Under the pieces are notes generated by a model, which was not told where the DNA came from, made no database searches, and saw only the letters and a program-made list of their open reading frames with translations. A stretch of 45,216 nt of DNA, taken from positions 1 to 45,216 of the forward strand of contig DBJE01000002.1 in the NCBI GenBank assembly GCA_002297045.1, written 5' to 3'. Numbering within the stretch: the first letter of the stretch is position 1; the number at the start of each line of letters is the position of its first letter. The position numbers and the translations under genes were made by a program. Shown piece after piece: positions 16,385 through 25,077 of this stretch. This DNA is from Caryophanales bacterium UBA784. GTDB lineage: Bacteria; Bacillota_I; Bacilli_A; RFN20; CAG-288.

Positions 16385-16655
16385 AAGTATACAGGACAAT
16401 CTTTTGACTATTGGCCAGTTATCCACCAACCTCAATCATGAAAGATAAGAAGGCTAGTCTAAGAACAATAAAGGCTTCCTTGTGAAATGAAATAAGAATG
16501 AAGATGTAAATACCATCTTGAATGCTTTCTTACAAGAGGCAAAGGAATCTTTTTGCCTAACTGAATTTCCGGTTGCCGCTTTGCTTTCTAGTGTTTCCTC
16601 ATCGTAAACACAATGTCACCTCCTCCATTTTTTTCCTTATTCAACTTAATTTACT
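16385..16655. other. Intergenic stretch without recognisable content
   Basis: Between the terminator at 16333-16384 and the promoter at 16656 I see no gene, repeat or known RNA. It is AT-rich, with stop codons in all frames. Confidence 0.4.
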
Positions 16656-16684
16656 TTGTCGGAAAAAGGAAAAAATGATAAAAT
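16656..16684 (+). promoter_or_regulatory. Promoter of the discoidin-like lipoprotein gene
   Basis: TTGTCG (16656-16661), a 17-base spacer, and TAAAAT (16679-16684) preceded by TG (16676-16677), an extended -10. The leader to the ATG at 16749 is about 58 bases and contains AAGGGGG as ribosome binding site. Confidence 0.65.
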
Positions 16685-16748
16685 TTACTTATTGCCGCTT
16701 GCCTTTAGGAGAACTTTGGCGGGTCTTTTAATAAGGGGGCTATATTTT

Positions 16749-19397
16749 ATGAGAAGAAAAGCCTGGCTATTTTTCTTTTCTCTTTTCGCTTCTACTTTTG
16801 GCTTGATTGCCTGCGGCCACCAAAGCCTTGACTCTTCCTCTGACTCATTAATTGAGAAGCCCTCTTCTTCTGTTTTGCCAGACCAGCCTTCTGGAAGTGC
16901 TCTTTCGAGTGCGACTGATTCTTCCTCAAATCAAAATAATCAAGAAGTGACGAAAGTTTCTTTTTTATCTGCTGCAACAACAAGGCCAGATAATTCCGGT
17001 GGATGGCCATATAGCGGGGCTAAACCTATTGAGTCGGTGGTAGACAATGATAGTAAGACAGGATTTGTCAGAAAGTGGAAAGGGGAAGAGGTTCCTGGTG
17101 TAATTGACCTCCAGTTGGATGGTACCTATATTCCTACGTCCGTTTTTCTAGAATGGGGAATCAATCAGAATGACAATCTTTCCACAGCTACTACCTATTC
17201 TGTTTTCGGCTCTTATGATGGAACCTTCTATTCGTTGCTGGCAGAAAAAAAGAACGCTCAGGCTCTTCCTTACCGACAGGATTTGCTGGATATTTCCTAT
17301 TCGGAGGGTATCTCTTATCTTCGTCTTTGTGTTTATTTTTCTTCAGGGAACTATCTGTCCTTGTCGGAAGTTACCTTATATGGCTATGAAACGAAAGACT
17401 TGAAAGAGAGAATCTACCCAACCAAAGCTAAGGCGAGCGATGAGGAGGAATATCATCCTGCCTCCAATCTTTTAAATGATAGTTTGTCAACATGGCGATG
17501 CTCTTCCTATGAGAAAGGAAGTGAAAGCGGGGATGGTTATAAAGATGTTGTCCTAGAACTTACCCTTCCGGAGTTCACTGTTTTAAATAGCGTTAACCTA
17601 TTACTTACGCCCTATATCTGGGATCCCCAATATGACGATTATCTTCGGACTTCCTCCTTGACTTCCTTTGAAATCGAGGCATCCCAAAATGGTCTTGCCT
17701 ATCAAAAGGTATATCAATACGGGAAAGAGGCCAAAGCCTATCTTTTCGAGCCCTACATTAACCAGTCATACGGAATTACGGCTTCACTTCCTAACGGGAA
17801 CTTCGGTCTAGTGAAATATATCAAGATCATTTTTAAAAAGTTTGAACATTTAAACCTTCAGGAAGTGTTTTTCACAGGAACATCTTCTCAAAATGGACTT
17901 TTGAATAAAGGAGCAAAGATCCGCCTGACAGATGGCGATGAACATGCAGGAATAGTCTTTGATGCTGCATATGATATAAATGCCCTTGGCTATAGTGACG
18001 ACTTTGCCGCTAAAGCTAAATTTGGAATTAAGGCTGCTTATAAAAAGAACATTGAAAAGGCCGGTTTTGAGGACTTGGACAAAAGGATAGAGGCTGGAAA
18101 TTCAACTGGCGTCATGGATTTACCTTGTACGAGTAAATACAGGAACGGAGAAGGCCTTCTTTTCTCTTCCTTCCTTAGCGGGATCCCTTTGGATGATTTT
18201 GAGGAAAGTATCTGCTTTGTGCCCTACCTTAAAATGGGAAGCCGTCTGCTTTTAGGAAAAGAAGGAGAATGTTCTTATGCTTCTCTTGGTGACCTAGAAG
18301 AATTTATTTATCCTGATCATGGTGAGTGGAAACCGAATCCGGAAGACTTTACGAGAACGATAGATGGAAAAGAATACTTTGACGTCTATAAGGCCTCTTT
18401 GGTGACTCCGACAAAAAACGATGGTAGCATTCTCTTCCCTAAGACTGTCTCAGGGTACTATTTGTCTGATGGGGTAATCAAAGTGGACGAGGAGACATTT
18501 AACAGACTTCTCGGATGTGATCTTATCGGAAACGGAGCGATTCAATGGAAGGACTACAAGGCAGAGACATATAGGAACAGTCCTGATCCCTTTGATGGGG
18601 TTCTGCCTGTTTCAAAAATGGATGATCCCTTATATGTTAGGATGTGTAAACCTAATGAGCAGCATAGCTTCATGGATTCCTTTGATGATGGTTCCTACAA
18701 TCCTAACGGACGCGTAAATGCCTCTAATCTTTTCCCACCAAGTAAAGACTATGAGACGCTGATGACGATAGGCGCTCTTTATCTGAATCCGGAAAAGAAG
18801 ACTATGTTTTCTTTAGACACGAAGATTACGGTCTGCTTCGGAAAAATAAAACTGGCTGTCTGTACAGATAAGCATGGATGGCAGCTGATTACCGATCAGG
18901 TCGGTCCGAGCCATCCCGGGCAGATGTATTATCTTCCCTGGACGCTTGACTATTCACAATATAATGGCGGAAAGATGAACTATCGTCTTTCTGATGAAGC
19001 TATCAAGGAATATGATGATCACTACGAAGTCACGGTCAGCGTGGATGATTTTGTCCAAAGCGAAAGACGTAAACAGTATTCTGAGATAAAAGGTGCCGCC
19101 ATGCACTTCTGGGGCGGTACAGATAGCGCGTATAAATTCAAAAAGGGCGAGAAAGTCCTAGGAATTGCCTCTAGTTATGAAATTTGGGTCAAAGAGAAAA
19201 AGTACTCGGATCTTCTGACTGCCGATATAGGAGCGGATAGGTATCTGCCTGGAGTGAATCATCCAGACCAGGCGTTTACTGGTTATAACTTTGCTGTCAC
19301 GGATAAAAAACGTGTCGTCTTCGGCCATAACGTCGGTCCTAAGAACTATGATCAGGTAATGGATAGCAAGAAAGTCTGTGAGATGCTGGGCATATAA
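16749..19397 (+). CDS. Surface lipoprotein with discoidin-like (F5/8 type C) domains
   Basis: An 882-residue protein. The start at ATG 16749 is set by the signal peptide MRRKAWLFFFSLFA, the lipobox LIAC (Cys22) and the AAGGGGG nine bases upstream; an open frame further 5' is untranslated leader. After a Ser-rich linker come two beta-sandwich regions that resemble discoidin/F5/8 type C carbohydrate-binding domains (about 65-205 and 215-390; features such as PIESVVDNDSKTGF, PASNLLNDSLSTWR and SEVTLYGYE). The rest (about 400-882) is a large domain with no motif I recognise. It includes a segment resembling beta-sandwich carbohydrate-binding modules near the end (DDHYEVTVSVDDF). Probably a glycan-binding surface protein; a catalytic activity cannot be claimed. 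It is monocistronic. Confidence 0.7.
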   Translation: MRRKAWLFFFSLFASTFGLIACGHQSLDSSSDSLIEKPSSSVLPDQPSGSALSSATDSSSNQNNQEVTKVSFLSAATTRPDNSGGWPYSGAKPIESVVDNDSKTGFVRKWKGEEVPGVIDLQLDGTYIPTSVFLEWGINQNDNLSTATTYSVFGSYDGTFYSLLAEKKNAQALPYRQDLLDISYSEGISYLRLCVYFSSGNYLSLSEVTLYGYETKDLKERIYPTKAKASDEEEYHPASNLLNDSLSTWRCSSYEKGSESGDGYKDVVLELTLPEFTVLNSVNLLLTPYIWDPQYDDYLRTSSLTSFEIEASQNGLAYQKVYQYGKEAKAYLFEPYINQSYGITASLPNGNFGLVKYIKIIFKKFEHLNLQEVFFTGTSSQNGLLNKGAKIRLTDGDEHAGIVFDAAYDINALGYSDDFAAKAKFGIKAAYKKNIEKAGFEDLDKRIEAGNSTGVMDLPCTSKYRNGEGLLFSSFLSGIPLDDFEESICFVPYLKMGSRLLLGKEGECSYASLGDLEEFIYPDHGEWKPNPEDFTRTIDGKEYFDVYKASLVTPTKNDGSILFPKTVSGYYLSDGVIKVDEETFNRLLGCDLIGNGAIQWKDYKAETYRNSPDPFDGVLPVSKMDDPLYVRMCKPNEQHSFMDSFDDGSYNPNGRVNASNLFPPSKDYETLMTIGALYLNPEKKTMFSLDTKITVCFGKIKLAVCTDKHGWQLITDQVGPSHPGQMYYLPWTLDYSQYNGGKMNYRLSDEAIKEYDDHYEVTVSVDDFVQSERRKQYSEIKGAAMHFWGGTDSAYKFKKGEKVLGIASSYEIWVKEKKYSDLLTADIGADRYLPGVNHPDQAFTGYNFAVTDKKRVVFGHNVGPKNYDQVMDSKKVCEMLGI

Positions 19398-19515
19398 TCC
19401 TAATACTGTCCCGTGTTTTCATCTTTTAGAAAGAGACTGGGCGGATTGTCCTAGTAGACAATGACAGCTTTTCCCCGTTGACTCTCTTTTCTTCAGGAAA
19501 GAGAAAAACAGGTAA

Positions 19516-19543
19516 TTGTTTTTTCATCTTCAATCTTTATAAT
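19516..19543 (+). promoter_or_regulatory. Promoter of the 77-residue protein gene
   Basis: TTGTTT (19516-19521), a 16-base spacer and a perfect TATAAT (19538-19543). The transcript would have a leader of about 37 bases with GGAGG (19573-19577). Confidence 0.65.
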
Positions 19544-19587
19544 AGAAGTGGGGTTCACCCGGAATCAAATTATGGAGGATTCGCAAA

Positions 19588-19821
19588 ATGATCAAAGGTA
19601 ATGTTGTTAGGACAAAGGGAGGAAAGGTATTGGCTCTTGCCAATAACAAATACTATATCGTAAAGGGACAGGGAGAGCTTGGCTCGGACATCGAATTCGA
19701 TGAAGACAAGGCTCTGCCTAGGCCTTCTTATCTCTTCGCTATTGCAACAAGGGAAGAAGAAAATCTTGACGATACGCTCGACTTTATCCAGAATCAGTGG
19801 TTCAATAAGAAGAACAAGTAA
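19588..19821 (+). CDS. Small soluble protein of unknown function
   Basis: A 77-residue protein with its own promoter, a good GGAGG ribosome binding site and its own terminator, so it is a real gene. The N-terminal half is beta-rich (MIKGNVVRTKGGKVLALANN), suggesting a small barrel-like fold; the C-terminal third is acidic and helical (REEENLDDTLDFIQNQWF). There is no signal peptide, membrane segment or Cys pair. I do not recognise the family. Confidence 0.75.
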   Translation: MIKGNVVRTKGGKVLALANNKYYIVKGQGELGSDIEFDEDKALPRPSYLFAIATREEENLDDTLDFIQNQWFNKKNK

Positions 19822-19831
19822 ACAAACTAAG

Positions 19832-19860
19832 GAGGAACAGAAATGTTCCTCTTTTCTTTT
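19832..19860 (+). terminator. Rho-independent terminator
   Basis: GAGGAACA-GAAA-TGTTCCTC (8-bp stem, GNRA-type loop) followed by TTTTCTTTT. It ends the 77-residue protein gene. Confidence 0.88.
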
Positions 19861-19883
19861 TCTCCCTTTGTTTCCCTATCCGA

Positions 19884-19889
19884 TATAAT
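19884..19889 (+). promoter_or_regulatory. -10 box of the small membrane protein/ung operon
   Basis: A perfect TATAAT, 23 bases before the ATG at 19913, with AAGGAGGGG in between. No clear -35 lies at the right distance. Confidence 0.55.
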
Positions 19890-19912
19890 GGGTAGCAAGG
19901 AGGGGAAGAAGA

Positions 19913-20152
19913 ATGAAATATGATTTAAAGGAGCATCCCTATCTTTGGGCTCTTCTTTGTGCTTTTGTTTTGCTTGCCGGATCCATTGCCTTAGGATACA
20001 GGTACGACTGGAAGGTCTATGCCATCATCCCTATAGGACTTGCCTCTTTAGCCGTAATTATCCTTGGCTATTCGTTCATCAAGGATCTTCTTGACTTTGA
20101 AAAGAAAAAAGAAGAATGGGAAAAGAAAGAACAGGAAAAGAAGCATGAATAA
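19913..20152 (+). CDS. Small two-span membrane protein
   Basis: A 79-residue protein with two hydrophobic spans (about 12-29 and 36-56) and a highly charged Lys/Glu C-terminal tail (EKKKEEWEKKEQEKKHE) that should form a cytoplasmic helix. A strong AAGGAGGGG precedes the ATG. Its last eight bases overlap the ung start (ATGAATAA), so both are translated from one mRNA. I do not recognise the family and infer no function; coupling with ung is probably organisational. Confidence 0.75.
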   Translation: MKYDLKEHPYLWALLCAFVLLAGSIALGYRYDWKVYAIIPIGLASLAVIILGYSFIKDLLDFEKKKEEWEKKEQEKKHE

Positions 20153-20843
20153 GGATGAGATTGAGAATAGTCTTTCTGTTTTTCCGGGAGAGTGGGACGA
20201 CTTTCTTAGAGAAGAAAAGGAAAAGCCTTATTACCGGAAACTAGTTGAGGTTATCAGCCAGAAATATAGGACGAAGACCGTCTATCCTCCCTATTCTCAG
20301 GTTTTCCATGCCTTGGAACTGACTTCTCCGAAAGACATTAAATGCGTCATTATCGGACAGGACCCTTACTATAATCCGAATCAGGCCAATGGTCTTGCCT
20401 TTTCCGTTAACCCAAACGTTCCTCTTCCTAAGTCACTGAGGAATATCTATAAGGAACTCTTCTACGAATATGGGTATCCGATTCCCAGAAACGGATGCCT
20501 GGATGCCTGGGCAAAACAGGGGGTTCTTCTTCTTAATGCCTCTCTTACTGTCGAGGAAGGCAGGCCTAACAGCCATGCCGATCTTGGCTGGCAGAGGTTT
20601 ACGGATGATAGGATTAACAAGATTGACACTCTTTCTCAGCCTATCGTCTATCTTCTCTGGGGCAAGTATGCCCAGAGTAAGGCAGAGAGGATTCATAATC
20701 CTAAGGCTTATATCATAAAAACCAGTCATCCCTCTCCTCTTTCGGCTAACCGTGGTTTCTTCTGTTCCGACTGTTTTAAGAAATGTAACCGGTATCTGAA
20801 AGAGAATGGGTTATCGGAAATTGATTTCCAGATTAAGGATTGA
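20145..20843 (+). CDS. ung: Uracil-DNA glycosylase, family 1
   Basis: A 232-residue enzyme that excises uracil from DNA, the first step of base-excision repair. Motifs: VIIGQDPYYNPNQANGLAFS (69-87; catalytic Asp73, Tyr75), LLLNASLTV (Asn131, uracil recognition) and SHPSPLSANRGF (catalytic His195 and the minor-groove Leu). The residue after the conserved GQDPY is Tyr instead of the usual His. The start at 20145 is fixed by the homology and by AGGAAAAGAAG upstream; an open frame extends 27 codons further but overlaps the small membrane gene. The length fits the family. Confidence 0.97.
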   Translation: MNKDEIENSLSVFPGEWDDFLREEKEKPYYRKLVEVISQKYRTKTVYPPYSQVFHALELTSPKDIKCVIIGQDPYYNPNQANGLAFSVNPNVPLPKSLRNIYKELFYEYGYPIPRNGCLDAWAKQGVLLLNASLTVEEGRPNSHADLGWQRFTDDRINKIDTLSQPIVYLLWGKYAQSKAERIHNPKAYIIKTSHPSPLSANRGFFCSDCFKKCNRYLKENGLSEIDFQIKD

Positions 20844-20902
20844 CGATGTTTTCTCTTTTTGCCGGAAACAAGATTTGAGTAGAAAACAACTTCCATACAA
20901 TT

Positions 20903-20908
20903 TATAAT
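20903..20908 (+). promoter_or_regulatory. -10 box upstream of the 20947 operon
   Basis: A perfect TATAAT 38 bases before the ATG at 20947. A TTGAGT at 20875-20880 is too far (22 bases) to be an ideal -35. Confidence 0.5.
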
Positions 20909-20946
20909 AGGAATAGTGTGTTAGCAACAAAGCGAGGTATAAAGCA

Positions 20947-21996
20947 ATGACTGATGAAGAATTATTAGCGAAGATCCAGGAAGAGGCGGATAAGACTGCC
21001 GACAATTTCGTGTTCAAAAGACACGCCAAGAGGGATCTAATCTATAAAGAGCCTAAGGAAGACGGCACCACTATCTGCTATGTCCTTGGCTCTGATAGGC
21101 CTTTGCTTGTTTATCGTATTTTTGTTTTGGGCACGGACGGAAGCGTCAGTGAAAACAAAGACCTTCAGAATGCCGTGACTCTTACCCATCACTTCAATGC
21201 CGATATTAAGCCGACAAGGAAGCTTGTCCCTCCGGCAATCGAGGAAACCAACGAGTACGAGATTATTCTTGAAAACCGTCTTCCCGATAACGGAGTTGAA
21301 GTCAAGCTGAAATCGACGACGGGCCGTCTTGTCACCATGGTCGAAAGGTATCGTTACTTCGATTATGTAAGCCGTGTTTTCTTTGTCGCCTGCGTTGCCA
21401 CGTCCTTTGCCGGACAGTATCTTTTCTCCGTCACCCCGGACAGCAAACATGTCCGTCTGATCATCGATAACGAAGGCAAGCTCCGTGACCGTGTCAATAG
21501 GATTACTGAGCTTCTTCAGGCCCGTGTCCTTCCTTCCTACCGGACAATCGCCGATGGGGCTAAGGCCTTAACCGACCGTGATAGCCGTGGCAAGGTCACC
21601 TTTAACCGGCAGGATGGAACCAAGGTCGACTATATTTCGAATTTCTGCTATGACGATTTAGAGAGTGGAAACCGCTTTGCCTTCTTCGTCCAGGAAAACG
21701 ATCCTAAGCAGGGACTTAGGTTCATTCAGGATATCGGAACCGGCCGTCTTACCCTTTCCCAGAACTGGACGGATGAACAGAAGGCTGCTGCCGAAAAGGT
21801 CCAGCAGTACAGGAAGGATAAGCCGGAAGAGTTCAATAAGAAAATCTGCAACTTCTTTGCCGATTCCCTTGACCTCCGCTATAAGGCGTTTAAGAGCGGA
21901 GCTTTGAAGGCTGAAGCCGTCAATCCTGCCGCAAAGCCGGAGGAAAACACTCCTGCTTCTCCATCTGCCGATGATAATACTACGTCGTTGAAATAG
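20947..21996 (+). CDS. Protein of unknown function, first gene of the galM-psuG operon
   Basis: A 349-residue protein. The N-terminal third is mixed alpha/beta, with acidic helices at the very start (MTDEELLAKIQEEADKTADN). A moderately hydrophobic stretch at about 144-161 (VFFVACVATSFAGQYLF) could be a buried helix or a single membrane span. The C-terminal ~35 residues are Ala/Pro/Glu-rich and look disordered. There is no signal peptide, nucleotide-binding loop or metal motif I recognise. It precedes galM by 10 bases, so it is cotranscribed with sugar-metabolism genes; that is the only clue to its role. Confidence 0.7.
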   Translation: MTDEELLAKIQEEADKTADNFVFKRHAKRDLIYKEPKEDGTTICYVLGSDRPLLVYRIFVLGTDGSVSENKDLQNAVTLTHHFNADIKPTRKLVPPAIEETNEYEIILENRLPDNGVEVKLKSTTGRLVTMVERYRYFDYVSRVFFVACVATSFAGQYLFSVTPDSKHVRLIIDNEGKLRDRVNRITELLQARVLPSYRTIADGAKALTDRDSRGKVTFNRQDGTKVDYISNFCYDDLESGNRFAFFVQENDPKQGLRFIQDIGTGRLTLSQNWTDEQKAAAEKVQQYRKDKPEEFNKKICNFFADSLDLRYKAFKSGALKAEAVNPAAKPEENTPASPSADDNTTSLK

Positions 21997-22006
21997 GAGT
22001 ATTGGA

Positions 22007-22972
22007 ATGGAAAACCGGTATTTCTGCCTTAAGAACGGAAACGGACTTGAGGCTAAGCTTTCTTCTTTCGGCGCCGGTGTCCGCTTTCTGACTCTAAATG
22101 GAAAACATCTGATTCTTTCCCTGAAGGAAGAACAGGATTACTTTACCTGCAATCAGTTCTACGGAAAGACACTTGGCCGTATTGCCGGCCGTGCCCCCGA
22201 TGAAGTGATTTTAAATGGGAAAAGCTACTCTCTCCCTGGCGATAAGGATCACATTTGCCTGCATGGCGGATACACTTCCTCCCTGTCTTTTAAATCATTT
22301 AAGGGAGAGGAGTTCGAAAACGATGCGGAAAAAGGCATCGTCTTTACCTATCTTTCTCCGGATGGAGAAAATGGTTTCCCTGGAAATCTGCTTGTCCACG
22401 TCTATTATTCAATGCTAAAGAGCGGAAAGAATGAGTTCCGTATCCGTTTTGAGGCTGTCTCTGACCAGGATACTCTTCTCTCTCTTTCCAATCATAGGTA
22501 TTGGCTCTTCCCTGATAGCAAAGATGTCTCTGATTATCATCTGAAAGTGAAGGCTCTAAGAAGGGGGAAGTTCAGGCTTGGAAGTGAGCTTGTCGTTGGA
22601 TGCCAAGATGTTCCTTCTTACCTTGACTTCAATAAAAACCCACGCCTTGGCGATAAACTGGATGAAATAAAGAAAGCCATTCCGGATATCGGAACGCTTG
22701 ATCATACCTATCTTCTTCTTGGCGGAGTGGACTCCCTTGTCTTAGAGGACGAAGGATATCGTCTTTCTGTCTCTACTGACTTTGAGGCAGTCAATTTCTA
22801 TGTCGATACTTCCCTTACTCCTCTTGCTTTTGTTAATAGTGAGGAACTTTCCCGTACAAACCGGCGTGCCATTGCCATTGAACCGGAAAGCTTCCCTTTG
22901 CTGTCTAATCTGGTCCTAAAGGCCGGAAAAGTCTATTCTCATGAGATGACCTATTCTATAGAGGAAAAATAA
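22007..22972 (+). CDS. Aldose 1-epimerase (galactose mutarotase family)
   Basis: A 321-residue beta-sandwich enzyme that interconverts alpha and beta anomers of hexoses such as galactose. Signature parts are TLGRIAGR (55-62), ICLHGG (83-88, substrate His86), SNHRYW (161-166, catalytic His163), TLDHTYLLLGG with the conserved Asp, and AIEPESFP near the end (catalytic Glu). Family length is typical (about 340). The preceding gene ends 10 bases upstream, and its stop region supplies TAGGAG as ribosome binding site. The next gene, psuG, begins 11 bases downstream. Confidence 0.9.
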   Translation: MENRYFCLKNGNGLEAKLSSFGAGVRFLTLNGKHLILSLKEEQDYFTCNQFYGKTLGRIAGRAPDEVILNGKSYSLPGDKDHICLHGGYTSSLSFKSFKGEEFENDAEKGIVFTYLSPDGENGFPGNLLVHVYYSMLKSGKNEFRIRFEAVSDQDTLLSLSNHRYWLFPDSKDVSDYHLKVKALRRGKFRLGSELVVGCQDVPSYLDFNKNPRLGDKLDEIKKAIPDIGTLDHTYLLLGGVDSLVLEDEGYRLSVSTDFEAVNFYVDTSLTPLAFVNSEELSRTNRRAIAIEPESFPLLSNLVLKAGKVYSHEMTYSIEEK

Positions 22973-22983
22973 GGAGACCATTG

Positions 22984-23889
22984 ATGAAAATCGAAGAAAT
23001 GCTGAAGCGGATCCCTGATTTATCTACCCGCCCTGCCGTTGCCTTGGAGACGACTGTCCTTACCCACGGAAGGCCCTATCCGCAGAATGTGGAATGTGCC
23101 CTTAAATGCGAAGAGGAAATCCGTCGTGCAGGTGGTGAACCTTATACGATCGGCATCCTTAACGGACAGGTTAAAATCGGACTGACCAAGGATGAAATCG
23201 AGTATCTAGGAAAGACGAGGGATGCCGTTAAGGTATCCCGCCGCGACCTTCCCTATGTCATTGAAAAGGGATTGAATGGGTCGACTACGGTTGCCGCAAC
23301 CATGATCTTAGCCTCCCTTGCCCACATCCGTGTTTTCTCTACAGGCGGAATCGGAGGAGTCCATCGCGGATTTAACGAAACGAGGGATGTCTCTGCCGAT
23401 CTTGAAGAGTTTTCCAAGACTGATGTGAATGTCATCTGTGCCGGACCTAAGGCAATCCTGGATATTCCCCGTACTTTGGAATATCTGGAGACGAAGGGTA
23501 TCCCGGTTATCGGATATAAGACTGATAAGAGGCCTCTGTTCTATACTTCCACTAGTAAGTATCCTCTTGATATCCATGCCGATAGCGCCAAGGAGCTTGC
23601 CTCTATTCTTCACACTTCCGATTTACTCGGACTGAAACAGGGTTCCCTTATTGTCAATCCTGTCCCGGAGAAATATTCTCTCGATGCCGATAGGAGGGAA
23701 GGAAAGATCGAGGAAGCCCTTGCGAGGAGGGAAAAGGATCGTGTCACGGGTAAGAAAGTGACTCCTTATCTTCTCTCTAAACTTGTCGGTCTTACCAAGG
23801 GAAAGTCTTTGGAAACGAATAGGGCATTAATCGAGAACAATGCCTATGTCGGCGGGCTTCTTGCCAAAGAGCTTCTGAATCTAAAATAG
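22984..23889 (+). CDS. psuG: Pseudouridine-5'-phosphate glycosidase
   Basis: A 301-residue enzyme that cleaves (reversibly) pseudouridine 5'-phosphate to uracil and ribose 5-phosphate, used for pseudouridine salvage. Family motifs: ALETTVLTHGRPYPQN, GILNGQVKIGL, KVSRRDLPY, GSTTVAATM, FSTGGIGGVHRG, DVSADLEE and CAGPKAILD. The ATG at 22984 with AAGGAG seven bases upstream is preferred over the adjacent TTG. No psuK (pseudouridine kinase) or transporter lies nearby. It is the last gene of the 20947-23889 operon and is followed by a terminator. Confidence 0.95.
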   Translation: MKIEEMLKRIPDLSTRPAVALETTVLTHGRPYPQNVECALKCEEEIRRAGGEPYTIGILNGQVKIGLTKDEIEYLGKTRDAVKVSRRDLPYVIEKGLNGSTTVAATMILASLAHIRVFSTGGIGGVHRGFNETRDVSADLEEFSKTDVNVICAGPKAILDIPRTLEYLETKGIPVIGYKTDKRPLFYTSTSKYPLDIHADSAKELASILHTSDLLGLKQGSLIVNPVPEKYSLDADRREGKIEEALARREKDRVTGKKVTPYLLSKLVGLTKGKSLETNRALIENNAYVGGLLAKELLNLK

Positions 23890-23902
23890 AAAATTAGGAT
23901 GA

Positions 23903-23936
23903 AAAGGCGGCTTTATGGAAAGGCTGCCTTTTTCTG
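23903..23936 (+). terminator. Rho-independent terminator after psuG
   Basis: AAAGGC-g-GC pairs with GC-t-GCCTTT (one mismatch), 10-base loop, followed by TTTTT. It starts 14 bases after the psuG stop. Confidence 0.8.
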
Positions 23937-24126
23937 TGGTTTGATGGCAGGCTGCCCTCTATTCTCTTAATTAAGACTTCTAGGAAGAAATAAGACTGAA
24001 AACAATTGTTTTATCCTTGCTAAGCCAAGGAACTGTTCTTCTTGTCGGAGGAAAAGAAACCTTGGACAATAGGGGAAAAGATACATGGACAGAAACAGAA
24101 AAAACGGAAATACGTTTTTTCCTGAT

Positions 24127-24155
24127 TTGAACTCGTTTGTTTTTTCGTTTATGCT
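24127..24155 (+). promoter_or_regulatory. Promoter of the short-chain dehydrogenase gene
   Basis: TTGAAC (24127-24132), 17-base spacer, TATGCT (24150-24155). GAGG at 24173-24176 is the ribosome binding site for the ATG at 24183. Confidence 0.5.
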
Positions 24156-24182
24156 TTATACAGGTAAAAAGTGAGGACATAT

Positions 24183-24938
24183 ATGAAAGCTTTGATTACA
24201 GGGGGGACAAGCGGAATCGGAAAAGAGATGGCGCTTAGTCTACTGAAACGGGGATATGAAGTAAGGGTTGTCTCCCGCAGAGAAGGGGACTTCCAGGAGA
24301 GGAAGAAACAATATCCGGATTCTTCCCTTACTTTCTCTTCCTATGATTTATCCAAGGAAGAGGAATGCTATCGGCTTTTAAAAGATACGGAAAATACGGA
24401 ATTTGATATCTTTATCAATAATGCCGGATATGGGGATATCGGATATAGGGATAAAACAGACCTAAGCAAAGAAGTGCAGAGGCTGAAAGTGAATGATATT
24501 GCCACTTTGATTCTGGTCAAATCCTTCCTTCTTCGCTTTAGGAAGAAGAGCAAGGGAAGAGTAAGGAGGACTGCTTCTGCTGCCGCATTCGGGGTTGCCC
24601 CTTATAGGAATGTCTATTATGCGTCAAAGGCCTTTGTCTATTCTCTTGCCCATGGTTATTACCGTGAGCTGAAGGACAGAAAGAGTAAGGTTACTCTTTC
24701 CGTCCTCTGCCCAGGTCCGGTAAAGACGAACTTTGAGAAGGTGGCAAATGCAAAGTTTACCATTCATTCCCTCACCGCCCCTTATGTCGGAGAATATGCA
24801 ATCAGAAAAAGGCTGAAGGGGAAACTTGAAATTGTTCCAGGGAGGACGATCAAGTTGGGTCATTTCTTCTCCCATCTTGTTCCGAAAAAGAGGATTTCCA
24901 AGGTTCTTCGCAAGCAGTCGGAAATCAAAGACGAATAA
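24183..24938 (+). CDS. Short-chain dehydrogenase/reductase (SDR)
   Basis: A 251-residue Rossmann-fold oxidoreductase. It has the cofactor loop TGGTSGIG (6-13), NNAG (79-82) and the catalytic triad Ser132, Tyr145 and Lys149 (YYASK), with the normal spacing. Basic residues after the second strand (SRREGD) suggest NADP(H). The substrate cannot be told from sequence. An open frame begins four codons earlier, but the ATG at 24183 fits the GAGG and the fold. A monocistronic gene with its own promoter and terminator. Confidence 0.92.
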   Translation: MKALITGGTSGIGKEMALSLLKRGYEVRVVSRREGDFQERKKQYPDSSLTFSSYDLSKEEECYRLLKDTENTEFDIFINNAGYGDIGYRDKTDLSKEVQRLKVNDIATLILVKSFLLRFRKKSKGRVRRTASAAAFGVAPYRNVYYASKAFVYSLAHGYYRELKDRKSKVTLSVLCPGPVKTNFEKVANAKFTIHSLTAPYVGEYAIRKRLKGKLEIVPGRTIKLGHFFSHLVPKKRISKVLRKQSEIKDE

Positions 24939-24965
24939 AAAAAGCCCTGAAATACGGGCTTTTTT
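24938..24965 (+). terminator. Rho-independent terminator after the SDR gene
   Basis: AAAAAAGCCC, loop TGAAATAC, GGGCTTTTTT: a 10-bp stem with a T tract, overlapping the end of the stop codon. Confidence 0.9.
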
Positions 24966-24992
24966 CTTTGCTTTATGAATATTTTTACAAAA

Positions 24993-25019
24993 TTAGCACA
25001 CAAGCCTTGAAATTGCTAA
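24993..25019 (+). promoter_or_regulatory. Degenerate CIRCE operator (HrcA site) of groESL
   Basis: TTAGCACAC-N9-AATTGCTAA against the CIRCE consensus TTAGCACTC-N9-GAGTGCTAA: one mismatch in the left arm, two in the right, spacing exact. It overlaps the -35 of the groESL promoter, so HrcA binding would block transcription until heat stress. Confidence 0.75.
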
Positions 25020-25034
25020 ATCCGTGTCTATAAT
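25007..25034 (+). promoter_or_regulatory. groESL promoter
   Basis: TTGAAA (25007-25012), 16-base spacer, TATAAT (25029-25034), a strong vegetative promoter overlapping the CIRCE-like site. Confidence 0.8.
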
Positions 25035-25077
25035 TATTTATGGTTATCGGAAACGAGACCAATTTGGAGGAAACAAA

